NCBI GenBank assembly: GCA_028715905.1
Contig: JAQUQV010000011.1
Coordinates: 1-47,933 of the forward strand
Reading direction: 5' to 3'
DNA: 47,933 bases
DNA from: Kiritimatiellia bacterium
Lineage (GTDB): Bacteria; Verrucomicrobiota; Kiritimatiellia; JAAZAB01
The notes under the pieces are model-generated. The model searched no databases, was not told the DNA's origin, and worked only from the letters and a program-made list of their open reading frames with translations. Each line of letters opens with the position of its first letter. Position 1 is the first letter of the stretch. Of the stretch, positions 16,196-24,368 are shown piece by piece. The translations under genes and the position numbers were made by a program.

Positions 16196-16216
16196 TTTAA
16201 CATCGTTTATGTTAAA
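16196..16216. promoter_or_regulatory. Inverted repeat, candidate operator of the 16239 operon
   Basis: TTTAACAT and its perfect complement ATGTTAAA flank a five-base centre (CGTTT). The site sits eight bases before the GGGAGGGG ribosome-binding site of the following gene. Its symmetry and size fit a dimeric repressor site or a small hairpin at the start of the mRNA. No regulator is encoded nearby, so this is a suggestion only. Confidence 0.35.
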
Positions 16217-16238
16217 AAAGCAAGGGAGGGGAAATAAA

Positions 16239-18431
16239 GTGTCAGGACAAAACATGGTCGATCTGCCGGTCGGCGCCAATCCGCCGCCGCTGGAATTTGC
16301 TCATTTCCCGACGAAACACCAGGCGGTAATCTGGCGCAACTGGGAAATGACGCCGGTTAAACGGCTGGCGGATGTTTTAATGGCCACGGAGACAGAAATA
16401 ACGGTTGCCGCCGGGGAAATGGGACTGCGCGTTCCGCCGGAGGTTGAAAAGAAATGGCTTGAGCGCGGTTATATCACCATTATCCGCAGCAACTGGCATC
16501 TTTTGCCCTATGAACAGCTTCTGCAACTGCTGGGCTGGACTCCTGAAAGACTGGCCTATACATTGCGCGAGGATGATTTCCTCTGGCACAAACTGGGATC
16601 GTTGAAGCCGGCCGCGCCGGCGGTGTATTACCGGCCGCTGACTGGCGGCGAAGCCGCGCGCACGAGAGAAATCAAAGCGACAATTAAAAAGCATTTTCCT
16701 TCCGTTCCGGAAAACAGCGGCGAAAAACCATTCGCTTTCCTGGCTGAATTTCACAAGAGGGGCGGAGGACAAAAGCCGGGCAGGGATCGTTATGATAATT
16801 TTGATTTAAGGCTGGCGTATTCGTATGCGGCGGTTTACGGGGACCCGCTTCTGGAGCCGGCGCTTGATCCTTACCCGGATGATTTGCTGGCTTGTTACCG
16901 ACGATATGGCATTAACGGCGTGTGGCTGCAGGGAATCCTTTACAGTCTTATTCCCTGGAAAATTGCGCCGGAGTTTTCCGCGGGCTGGGAAAAACGGCTG
17001 GCAAGCCTGAGGAAACTCACCGAACGGGCGGCCAGATACGGCATAGGAATTTACCTTTATCTTAACGAACCGCGCCCGTTGCCAATAAAATTTTTTAAGC
17101 ATCATCCCGAATTGAAAGGCGCGGAATATCCCCGTTCGGGACTGGCAAATTTCTGCACTTCCAGAAAACCTGTTCTTGAGTTCTTGGAAAAATCCAGCGC
17201 GCGTCTTTTTACGGAAGCGCCCGCCCTGGCCGGGGTCTTTACCATCACCATGTCGGAAAACCCCACCAACTGTCATTCAAAAGGCCAGGTCCGGCAATGC
17301 CCGCGTTGTTCAAAGCGGCCGGCGCCGGAAGTCATTGCCGAGGTGAACCGCGTCATTGAACGCGGGATTCACCGCGCTAATCCTTCGGCCCGCGTGATTG
17401 TATGGGATTGGGCCTGGAGGACGGAATGGGAACACGCGGCCCTGGACCTTCTGCCGAACAATGTGGAATTGATGTGCACCAGCGAATGGGGCACGCCGAT
17501 AAGCGCCGGTGGAATCAGAAGTTCAGTGAAGGATTATTCCATCTCGCAGGTCGGCCCGTCCGCCCGGGCGAAAGCGATGTGGGCGCATGCCCGGCGGCGC
17601 GGGCTGAAAACAATCGCCAAAATCCAGATCAACAACAGCTGGGAATGCTCGGCGGTTCCTTTTGTTCCGGTCCCGGATCTCGTGGAAAAACATCTCCGGA
17701 ACCTGAAAAAATGCGGGGTGAACGGCGTGATGACCAACTGGACGCTGGGTGGATATCCGGGCGGGAATATGGAACTGTTCCGCCGCACCCCGGGGCAAAT
17801 AGCCGAGAACTTCGGCCCGCGGGCAGCGGCTTATGTGCGCAAGGGACAAAAACTGTTAAGCCGGGCTTTTGCCGAATTTCCCTTTCATGTTGCGGTGCTT
17901 TATTGTGCCCCGCAGAACATGGGACCGGCCAACCTGCTCCATGCAAAACCGACCCGTTACAAAGCAACCATGGTCGGCATTCCGTATGACGATGTGACAT
18001 CCTGGCGGGCGATCTATCCGCGCGCAATTTTTGAAAAGCAGTTTGAAAAATTATGCGTCGGATGGGAAAAAGGGTTCCGCCGGCTGCGGAAAGCCCTGAC
18101 ATTGCCGGGGGCGCGGCGCAAGCAAGAACTTGAGGAATTACTGCGAATCACCACGGCGGTCTACTGTCACTTCCGGACCGTCTGCCTGCAGACTGCCTTC
18201 GTCCGTTTGCGCGGCCGCGCCGGCCGGAAAATATCGGCAATCATTGCCGAGGAAATGGAGCTGGCAAAAACCCTGCATGGCGTCATGACCGCGGACTCGC
18301 GGATCGGGTTTGAAGCCAGTAATCATTACTATTACACGGCCAATTCTCTCATGGAAAAAGTCCTGAATTGCGCATATTTGCAGGAAGCATATGCGCGGAA
18401 AAACAAAAAACAAGAAAACGAGAGGCAGTAA
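16239..18431 (+). CDS. Glycoside-hydrolase-like TIM-barrel protein, uncharacterised family
   Basis: The start is a GTG at 16239, seven bases after GGGAGGGG; in-frame ATG codons upstream lie in repeat DNA. The 730-residue protein begins with a domain of about 110 residues rich in Trp and Leu (WERLAYTL-like blocks around LLGWTPERLAYTLRED). A probable barrel follows, with YGINGVWLQG, YGIGIYLYLNEPRPLP, AGVFTITMSENPTNCHS, VIVWDWAWRTEWE and VNGVMTNWTLGGYPGG. These Trp/Asn/Glu-rich strand ends resemble GH20- or GH-A-like barrels, with candidate acids at the NEP and SEN positions. No signal peptide is seen. I cannot assign a family or substrate. The M24-like gene starts two bases after its stop, so the pair form an operon. 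Confidence 0.5.
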   Translation: MSGQNMVDLPVGANPPPLEFAHFPTKHQAVIWRNWEMTPVKRLADVLMATETEITVAAGEMGLRVPPEVEKKWLERGYITIIRSNWHLLPYEQLLQLLGWTPERLAYTLREDDFLWHKLGSLKPAAPAVYYRPLTGGEAARTREIKATIKKHFPSVPENSGEKPFAFLAEFHKRGGGQKPGRDRYDNFDLRLAYSYAAVYGDPLLEPALDPYPDDLLACYRRYGINGVWLQGILYSLIPWKIAPEFSAGWEKRLASLRKLTERAARYGIGIYLYLNEPRPLPIKFFKHHPELKGAEYPRSGLANFCTSRKPVLEFLEKSSARLFTEAPALAGVFTITMSENPTNCHSKGQVRQCPRCSKRPAPEVIAEVNRVIERGIHRANPSARVIVWDWAWRTEWEHAALDLLPNNVELMCTSEWGTPISAGGIRSSVKDYSISQVGPSARAKAMWAHARRRGLKTIAKIQINNSWECSAVPFVPVPDLVEKHLRNLKKCGVNGVMTNWTLGGYPGGNMELFRRTPGQIAENFGPRAAAYVRKGQKLLSRAFAEFPFHVAVLYCAPQNMGPANLLHAKPTRYKATMVGIPYDDVTSWRAIYPRAIFEKQFEKLCVGWEKGFRRLRKALTLPGARRKQELEELLRITTAVYCHFRTVCLQTAFVRLRGRAGRKISAIIAEEMELAKTLHGVMTADSRIGFEASNHYYYTANSLMEKVLNCAYLQEAYARKNKKQENERQ

Positions 18432-18432
18432 A

Positions 18433-19599
18433 ATGGCCTATCTGGATAAAAAAGAAAGCAATGTCCGCGCCGCCAACCTCCGCAAAATCATGAAAGCAAA
18501 AGCCCTTGACGCGGTCCTCGTTTATTACGACGAATTCAACATCGGCAACGGCTGGTATCTGACGGGATGGTGTCCGCAGTTTGAATGCGGCGCGGTCCTG
18601 GTGCCGGCCAGGGGCGCGCCGTTAATTCTGGGCGGACCGGAAAGCGAGCCTTTCGCCAAGCTGGACAGCGCCATTACCGATACCAGGAATTTCCCGGTCT
18701 TCATGGTGCCCGACGAGGAATATCCCAATGCCGTCATCACGGATTTCAAGGCGCTTTTCAATGAAATGAAAAAGCGCCTGGGCAGGTTAAAGAAAATCGG
18801 CCTGGTGGGCGGCGGGCGGATGCCGGCCGACTGTTCCCGTCAGATTGCGGCCGGATTTAAAAGCGTCCGGCTGGTTGACATAACGGAAGCTTTTGTACGT
18901 TTGCGCTATATTAAATCGCCATGGGAAAGATCGCAAATCCGCGCGGCTTTTAAGCTGGCCGACTGTGCATATGCGGCCATGAAAAAGACGGTCGCGCCCG
19001 GAGTGTCTGAAATTGAGGTGGCGGCCGCCGGTGAGTATGCCGTCCGCCGCCGCGGCGCGAGCGGTTTTGGATTCACCGCGATTGTGGGAAGCGGCCGGCG
19101 CTCCAACGCCGTTGTGCCCACCGCCAGCTCAAAAAAAATGACAAACGGAGAACTGGTCATGATCGGCATTGCGCCGAAAGTGCGGGGATACGCGGGTGTG
19201 GTTGGCGACGTGCTGGCGGTCAACGGGAAATACACTGCCCGGCAGAAGGAGTGCGTAAAACATCTGAAAGAAGCCTTTTGTCTTACAAGGGAGGCTTTGG
19301 CGGCCGGCAGGCCCGGCTGTGAGATTGACGCGCCGGCCCGGGCCTATTTCACGAAAGTCGGCCTGTCAAAATATCTTGTCTGCCCGTTCGTGCATACCAT
19401 CGGTCTGCACGAGGCGGAATCGCCGTTCTTCGGCCCCAACAGCAAGGACGTGCTCAAGCCCGGCATGACGGTCTGTGTTGACGTAAGCTTCTTCGGGCAT
19501 CCGGAATTTAACGGGGTCCGGATTGAAACGGGCTATGAAATTTCCAATAAAGGCATTATTCCTTTGAGTCCGTCAATGGACACGCATTTTACCGTCTGA
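18433..19599 (+). CDS. M24/creatinase-fold protein lacking canonical metal ligands
   Basis: The 388-residue protein has the creatinase N-terminal domain followed by a pita-bread fold typical of M24 peptidases and creatinase. Conserved features include YIKSPWERSQIRAAFKLAD, VAPGVSEIEV, the His in FVHTIGLHEAESPFF and LKPGMTVCVDVSFFG. The first Asp pair that binds metal in aminopeptidase P (the DxG...GYxSD block) is not seen: the region reads MIGIAPKVRGYAGVVGDV. This is more like creatinase, which is metal-free, than like a peptidase. The start has GAGAGG seven bases upstream. The neighbouring barrel protein suggests work on a sugar- or creatine-like small molecule, but that is speculative. Confidence 0.75.
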   Translation: MAYLDKKESNVRAANLRKIMKAKALDAVLVYYDEFNIGNGWYLTGWCPQFECGAVLVPARGAPLILGGPESEPFAKLDSAITDTRNFPVFMVPDEEYPNAVITDFKALFNEMKKRLGRLKKIGLVGGGRMPADCSRQIAAGFKSVRLVDITEAFVRLRYIKSPWERSQIRAAFKLADCAYAAMKKTVAPGVSEIEVAAAGEYAVRRRGASGFGFTAIVGSGRRSNAVVPTASSKKMTNGELVMIGIAPKVRGYAGVVGDVLAVNGKYTARQKECVKHLKEAFCLTREALAAGRPGCEIDAPARAYFTKVGLSKYLVCPFVHTIGLHEAESPFFGPNSKDVLKPGMTVCVDVSFFGHPEFNGVRIETGYEISNKGIIPLSPSMDTHFTV

Positions 19600-19772
19600 A
19601 CGGGATGGTTTTTTGCTTGTTTTTTTCCGGGATTGTAATAGTATTCACTTTATTTCATTCCCATAACAATCGGGGGAGAAAGGAGGAAGACGGGCATTAA
19701 ATTTGCGCAATTTTCCGCATTTTCGGCAGAACGATAAACTTTAAGCAGTTATAAATCTAAAAGGAGAAATAT

Positions 19773-20261
19773 ATGAGTTGGAAAATGTTGTTGATGGTAG
19801 CCGTTGTTGCCGCGTTTTCGGCCGTGTCGTTTAACGCCGTTGCCAATGAAAAAGATGCCTGTGACAAGCAGTTGACGGCGACCCATGAAATGACCCTGAC
19901 CGGGAAAATCATCCTGCAGGAAGACGCAAAGGGCGATATCAAGGCCACGGATAAAGTGGAAAAGACCAAGGAAGTCATTGACATCAAGGGGTTTGAGAAA
20001 ATCACCATAAAATATGCCCTGGTTGAAGCCGATGGATCCGAAATAGCCCTGCCGATTCCCAAGGCCCGGCCCGGCGAGAAGGCCATTGATTTGGCGGCGC
20101 TTGTGGGCAAAAACGTAAAACTTGTCGCCAAGGGCAAAATCAAGGACGGCAAGAAATGCATCGCAAAAATCCTGAGCGTTGAGGAAGAAGCGGCTTCGCC
20201 GGAAACGCCGGCCTCGGCCGAGACACCGGCTGAAGTTCCGGCCGCCCCTGCCGCGGAATAA
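19773..20261 (+). CDS. Small exported protein with Ala/Pro/Glu-rich tail
   Basis: The 162 residues start with a signal peptide (LLMVAVVAAFSAVSFNAVA, cleavage likely after Ala-Asn-Ala-type motif near residue 25). A beta-rich middle contains KITIKYALVEADGSEIALP and VGKNVKLVAKGKIKDGKKC, reminiscent of small OB-like domains of unknown function. The tail repeats Pro/Ala/Glu (SPETPASAETPAEVPAAPAA) and is probably disordered. An AAGGAG site lies seven bases before the ATG. A strong terminator follows directly. Function is unknown. Confidence 0.75.
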   Translation: MSWKMLLMVAVVAAFSAVSFNAVANEKDACDKQLTATHEMTLTGKIILQEDAKGDIKATDKVEKTKEVIDIKGFEKITIKYALVEADGSEIALPIPKARPGEKAIDLAALVGKNVKLVAKGKIKDGKKCIAKILSVEEEAASPETPASAETPAEVPAAPAAE

Positions 20262-20283
20262 CATCCGCCGGAAAAGTTGTTTT

Positions 20284-20327
20284 AAAAAAAAGAAGGAAGC
20301 GCCTGCATGCGTTTCCTTCTTTTTTTT
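20284..20327 (+). terminator. Rho-independent terminator
   Basis: A 19-pair stem starts with an A run (20284-20291), continues with GAAGGAAGCGC, and pairs with GCGTTTCCTTC followed by a T run to 20327, around a six-base loop. There is one G-T pair. The A run and T run make it likely to work in both directions; it follows the secreted-protein gene by about 20 bases. Confidence 0.9.
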
Positions 20328-20353
20328 ATTGCGCCGCGGAAAACCGGTTATGC

Positions 20354-20381
20354 TTGATTTTTATGTATTACTTGTTAAAAT
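20354..20381 (+). promoter_or_regulatory. Candidate promoter of pcm
   Basis: TTGATT (20354-20359) and TAAAAT (20376-20381) are spaced 16 bases. A start near 20388 leaves about 25 bases before the GTG at 20414. Confidence 0.4.
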
Positions 20382-20413
20382 TTATGCAAACTGAAAGGGG
20401 TTAATCGGAAAAA

Positions 20414-21136
20414 GTGAGCAAAACTTTTTTACCGGGTATTTTCCTTGTCATGCAATTGTTTTTTAACGCGGATTATGCCGCCTCTCAAAACCGGCAGAGT
20501 GCGGACACCGGCGATTGGCCGGAAGAAAGGGAGGCGATGGTCAGGACTTTGCGCGCCCACGGCATGCGGGACGAACGCGTGCTCGCGGCCATGGCCAAAG
20601 TGCGGCGCCACATGTTCATCCCGGAAAATTACCGCCGCCGGAGCGACGCCTACGGCGATTACCCATGCCCCATCGGTTATGACCAGACCATTTCCCAGCC
20701 GTATATTGTCGCGTACATGACCGAAAAAATCAAACCCGAGCCGGGCGAAAAAATCCTGGAAATCGGCGCCGGATCGGGGTACCAGGCCGCCGTTCTGGCG
20801 GAGTGCGGCGCCGAAGTCTACAGCATGGAAATCGTGCCCGCACTGGCGCGCCACGCGCAGGCGGCATTGAAGAAGGAAGGCTATAACAAAGTCCATGTTC
20901 TGGCCGGAGACGGATATAAGGGCTGGCCCGAACACGCGCCTTTTAACGCCATCATCGTTACATGCGCCCCGGAAGATATTCCCGGGGCGCTGGTTGACCA
21001 GTTGAAAGACAGAGGCCGGATGATCCTACCGCTGGGAAGCGCGTTCCAGCGCCTGGTCATCCTGCGGAAAAAGGACGGCAAAATTTTCAAGGAGGAAGAT
21101 ATTCCGGTCAGGTTCGTGCCGATGGTCAAACATTAG
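20414..21136 (+). CDS. pcm: Protein-L-isoaspartate O-methyltransferase, exported form
   Basis: PIMT methylates L-isoaspartyl residues so that damaged proteins can be repaired. The 240-residue protein carries the family's DERVLAAMAKVRRHMFIPE block, the PIGYDQTISQPYIVAYMTE active-site region, SAM-binding LEIGAGSGYQAAVLA and the C-terminal VRFVPMV. Its first 25 residues look like a signal peptide (hydrophobic FLPGIFLVMQLFF, then ADYAASQ), so it probably acts in the periplasm. The start is a GTG; the next in-frame ATG at 20450 would remove part of the hydrophobic stretch. AGGGG lies 13 bases upstream. A dispersed repeat separates it from the convergent rsmB. Confidence 0.9.
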   Translation: MSKTFLPGIFLVMQLFFNADYAASQNRQSADTGDWPEEREAMVRTLRAHGMRDERVLAAMAKVRRHMFIPENYRRRSDAYGDYPCPIGYDQTISQPYIVAYMTEKIKPEPGEKILEIGAGSGYQAAVLAECGAEVYSMEIVPALARHAQAALKKEGYNKVHVLAGDGYKGWPEHAPFNAIIVTCAPEDIPGALVDQLKDRGRMILPLGSAFQRLVILRKKDGKIFKEEDIPVRFVPMVKH

Positions 21137-21147
21137 TTGCTTAAATT

Positions 21148-21216
21148 TCTCTATGAACTCCGTGGTCTCTGCGAGAAACATCTTTCTTTTATTTGGGTTG
21201 CGGGCATACCCGCTTT
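21148..21216 (-). repeat. Dispersed hairpin repeat, copy B
   Basis: On the minus strand the unit starts AAAGCGGGTATGCCCGCAAC (21216 downwards), continues CCAA, and after a spacer shows ACCACGGAGTTCATAGAG. It lies between the convergent genes pcm and rsmB. The hairpin arms GCGGG/CCCGC are the same as in copies A and C; the loop is one base shorter. Confidence 0.8.
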
Positions 21217-21247
21217 AGACAAAGAGGGTGGGCTTACCTTCCGGCCG

Positions 21248-22618
21248 CTATCTTCTCGTGATTGCCGCCGCATAACCTCCGTCCGTGCCGCTGTCCGGCG
21301 GAAAAAAACTGCGCTCGCCGGCCAGGCGGAAATCAGGATGCTTCGCCAGCCATTTCGTTATTTGCCCCCGGTTTTCTTCCGGCTCCAGGCTGCAGGTGCT
21401 GTAGACCAGAGTTCCGCCGGGCTTGAGGAGCGGCGCGAGCCGGTCAAGCATTTTTGTCTGGGTTTTTACAATCAAATTCAGCCCGTTCAGACTGAAACGC
21501 CAGCGGACATCCGGCTTGCGGCGGATGACGCCGGTGTTTGAACAGGGAACATCGGCCAGGATGCGGTCGTATTTCCGGTTGTCAGCGGGCATGGGGCCGA
21601 GAATATTTTGTTTTTTGATTGCCGCAAAATCAGATATTTGCAACCGCTGAAAATTGGTTTTCATTATCAGGATACGGTCTTCGCTGACGTCAAACGCCTG
21701 TAATTTTCCGGAAAAACGCATTTTTTCGGCGATCAGAAACGTCTTGCCGCCCGGCGCGGCGCAGGAATCCAGTATGTTTTCATCCGGCCGGGGGGCCAGC
21801 AGGTCAATGGCGTTGGCGGCAAAGGGGGCTATCACCAGGAACATGCCTTCGGCGTAACCCGGCAAATCTTCTATCCGCAGGCCGCGGGGCAGGAGAAAAT
21901 AACCGTCAAAATTTGCGGACGGCAAAACGCCGCGCCGCTTCAGTTGCGCGGCAAAAGAGCGGACAAGGCCGGGGGACCGCAAAAGGTTGATTTTTATGAA
22001 AACATCCGGCCGCGTGTTGTTCCATGCGCAGAGCCGCAGGGTTGCCTTCGCGCCGCGGGCTTTTGTCCAGCGTTTCAACAAAAGATCGGGATGGGAATGC
22101 CTGATGCCGGGCGGCAGTTTGTTTGCCGCCTTCGCGATGGAATCCCTTTCGGCGGCGCAGCGCCGCAGAACGGCGTTGACAAAGTCGGTTTGTTTTTTGG
22201 AAAAATCGCTTTTTGTCAGCTTCACCGTTTCGTTGACCGCGGCGTAATCGGCCTCATTTTGCATTATCAGTATCTGGTACAACCCTGTCAGCAGGATGGA
22301 TTTCAAAGAGGGTGGGGGCATACTTTTGACGTGTTGCCGGATAACCCATTCCAGGAAACGTTTCCAGCGAACGACCCCCTGGACGACTTCGGTCACAAAA
22401 GCGCCGGACGGGGGGGCGGAATTCAGGATGCGATTCGGAAAATCGCCCGTGGCCAGCCAGCGGGCGATGATTTGCGCGGCAACAGCACGCGAAGAAAGAT
22501 TTCTCACCCGCTCGCTCTTCTCGCTAGAATTCACAGAGATCGCAGAGGCGGATGCTGTTTTTGTTTTTTTCTTGTTCTCCGTGAATTCTGTGCGCTCTGT
22601 GAGAAATCCCCTCTTCAT
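21248..22618 (-). CDS. rsmB: 16S rRNA (cytosine-967-C5)-methyltransferase
   Basis: RsmB methylates C967 of 16S rRNA. The product has the NusB-like N-terminal domain (from RAVAAQIIARWL through SDFSKKQTDFVNAVLRR), then the Rossmann methyltransferase domain with DSCAAPGGKT, motif IV DVPCSNTGVIRRKPDVRW and the catalytic-cysteine motif YSTCSLEPEEN. The start shown (ATG at 22618, one base after the argS stop, with GAGAG upstream) gives an N-terminal extension of about 45 residues (KRGFLTERTEFTENKKK and onward). That extension is encoded by dispersed-repeat DNA and has no counterpart in the family. A GTG at 22507 would start just before the conserved domain. The true start is unresolved. Confidence 0.9.
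   Translation of the reverse strand: MKRGFLTERTEFTENKKKTKTASASAISVNSSEKSERVRNLSSRAVAAQIIARWLATGDFPNRILNSAPPSGAFVTEVVQGVVRWKRFLEWVIRQHVKSMPPPSLKSILLTGLYQILIMQNEADYAAVNETVKLTKSDFSKKQTDFVNAVLRRCAAERDSIAKAANKLPPGIRHSHPDLLLKRWTKARGAKATLRLCAWNNTRPDVFIKINLLRSPGLVRSFAAQLKRRGVLPSANFDGYFLLPRGLRIEDLPGYAEGMFLVIAPFAANAIDLLAPRPDENILDSCAAPGGKTFLIAEKMRFSGKLQAFDVSEDRILIMKTNFQRLQISDFAAIKKQNILGPMPADNRKYDRILADVPCSNTGVIRRKPDVRWRFSLNGLNLIVKTQTKMLDRLAPLLKPGGTLVYSTCSLEPEENRGQITKWLAKHPDFRLAGERSFFPPDSGTDGGYAAAITRR
22526..22608. repeat. Repeat tail sequence inside the rsmB 5' end
   Basis: AGAATTCACAGAGA (22526-22539) and its near-complement TCTCCGTGAATTCT (22576-22589, one mismatch) flank a T-rich centre. The sequence belongs to the ACGGAG/CTCTGTG tail type seen next to the hairpin repeats at 16111, 21216 and 40857, but lacks the GCGGG hairpin. 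It lies between the argS stop and the conserved part of rsmB and stays open in the rsmB frame. Confidence 0.6.
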
Positions 22619-22619
22619 T

Positions 22620-24368
22620 TCAAATTCTCTCAGGCGTGTCAATTCCCAGAAGCTGGAGCCCCTGCTTCAAAACCCCGGCGATGATGCTCCCCAGGCGGAC
22701 GCGGCTTTCGCGAATACCGTCGGCGGCCTTCAGGAAAGGAACATTCTGATAAAAAAGGTTATACTCGGAAGCCAATTGGTAAAGATAATCGGCCAGGACG
22801 TTCGGCTTGTAAAGTTGCGCCGCGAGCGGGACAATTTCCGCAAAGCGGGCCAGGATGAGCGCCAAGTTCCGTTCCTGGGGCTCTTTTAAAAGAATATCAA
22901 ATGAATGAAAGTCTTTTTGCGGAAACGCGGCGAAATATTTGTTTTCCACGCTGCGGATACGGGCATAGGTATACTGCAGGTAAGGGGCAGAATTGCCGTT
23001 CAACGCCATGGCCTTGTCCCAGTTGAAAGTAACGACGCTTTGCGGATTCTGGCAGAGGTCGGCGTATTTGACCGCGCCGATGCCCACGGCGCGCGCAACT
23101 TCTTTCTGTTCTTCGGCCGGCATTTCCGGGTTGATTTCCCGGACCAGCTCAAAAGCGCGCGCTTCGGCTTCATCCAGCAATTTTTCCAATTTGATGACAT
23201 TGCCCTCGCGGGTTGAAAAGGTTCCCTGCGGCAGGCGCATCAGGCCGAACCAGACATGCTCCAGGCCGGTTTTTATGCCCATCCGCCGGCAGACGGCGAA
23301 AAGCTGCTTGAAATGCAGTTGCTGCCTTTCGTCGGTTACATAAATGATTTTTTCCGGCTGAAATTCTTCGTTCCGGCTGAGCACGGTGGCGATATCGGTT
23401 GCCAGATAATTAAACGCCCCGTCGCTTTTCCGGACGATGGCGGGGGGCAGCTTGTTTTCATCCAGAAATGCGACCAGCGCGCCTTCGCTTTCCCGGATTA
23501 TGTTTTTTTCGGCGAGTGCAGATATCAGGGGGGGCAATTTTTTATGGTAAAAACTTTCGCCGCGGACAAAATCAAATTTTACATCGAGCCGCCGATAAAT
23601 CTTGTCAAATTCCTCCATGGAAAATTTTACAAACTGTTCCCAGAGGGCGGTGTTTTCCCGGTCGCCGGCCTGCAACTTTACCAGTTCCCGGCGGCACTGC
23701 TCCATCCAGTCCTTATCCTGCGCGGTTTTTTCATAACTTTTGACGTAAACCCGCTCCAGTTCCTCAACCGGCGAGTTTTGCAGGGCATTTTGATTGAGGA
23801 AATTGCGGTATCCCATGATGATGATGCCGAACTGGGTGCCCCAATCGCCGAGGTGGTTGTCGGAAATGACCCGATAGCCCAGAAAACGGTGAATCCGGTC
23901 CAGCGCGTTGCCGATAACGGTTGAACGGATATGCCCGATGTGCATGGGTTTGGCCACATTGGGGCTGGAATAATCAATGATAACGACGCGGCCATGGCCG
24001 CTTTTTGGCACGCCGCGTTCCGGGTCGCGGCCGATTTCCTCCGCCCGCCGGGCAAGCCATTCATCGGAGAGAAAAATATTAATGAAGCCGGCGCCGGCCA
24101 CTTCCATCTTAGCCACCCAGTCTTGCGGCACGGCTTTTTCAATTATTTGCGCGGCGACGGCACGCGGGGGCATTTTCAGGACCTTCGCCAAAGTCATGGC
24201 GGCGTTGCATTGATAATCGCCGAATTCCGGGCGGGTAGCGTGGGTAACGTGCAGCGGGACGGCTCCGTGATCAGCATCCGGGAAGGCCCTTTTGAAATTA
24301 AGGCGCATCCAGTCCGTCAATAACATGTTGGCCGGGACATTCATCTTCTCAATGCTTAGCGTCTTCAT
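22620..24368 (-). CDS. argS: Arginyl-tRNA synthetase
   Basis: ArgS is a class I aminoacyl-tRNA synthetase of the cytoplasm. The 582-residue protein has the N-terminal Arg-tRNA-synthetase D-loop-binding domain, the signature SSPNVAKPMHIGHIRST with HIGH, the GDWGTQFG block, a KMSKS-equivalent region RLPQGTFSTREGNVIKL (the usual degenerate form in ArgRS), and the C-terminal DALR anticodon-binding domain. I use the ATG at 24368 (MKTLSIEK), which overlaps the upstream gene's end by 20 bases; the ATG at 24344 (MNVPAN) is an equally possible start just after that stop. It is followed directly by rsmB. Confidence 0.95.
   Translation of the reverse strand: MKTLSIEKMNVPANMLLTDWMRLNFKRAFPDADHGAVPLHVTHATRPEFGDYQCNAAMTLAKVLKMPPRAVAAQIIEKAVPQDWVAKMEVAGAGFINIFLSDEWLARRAEEIGRDPERGVPKSGHGRVVIIDYSSPNVAKPMHIGHIRSTVIGNALDRIHRFLGYRVISDNHLGDWGTQFGIIIMGYRNFLNQNALQNSPVEELERVYVKSYEKTAQDKDWMEQCRRELVKLQAGDRENTALWEQFVKFSMEEFDKIYRRLDVKFDFVRGESFYHKKLPPLISALAEKNIIRESEGALVAFLDENKLPPAIVRKSDGAFNYLATDIATVLSRNEEFQPEKIIYVTDERQQLHFKQLFAVCRRMGIKTGLEHVWFGLMRLPQGTFSTREGNVIKLEKLLDEAEARAFELVREINPEMPAEEQKEVARAVGIGAVKYADLCQNPQSVVTFNWDKAMALNGNSAPYLQYTYARIRSVENKYFAAFPQKDFHSFDILLKEPQERNLALILARFAEIVPLAAQLYKPNVLADYLYQLASEYNLFYQNVPFLKAADGIRESRVRLGSIIAGVLKQGLQLLGIDTPERI

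Noticed and set aside
16073-16279. Minus-strand small frame with a FLSAFISVHPWLIVLG-type sequence
   Set aside because: This peptide type comes from translating the dispersed ACGGATGGACACTGATG repeat; it is not a gene.
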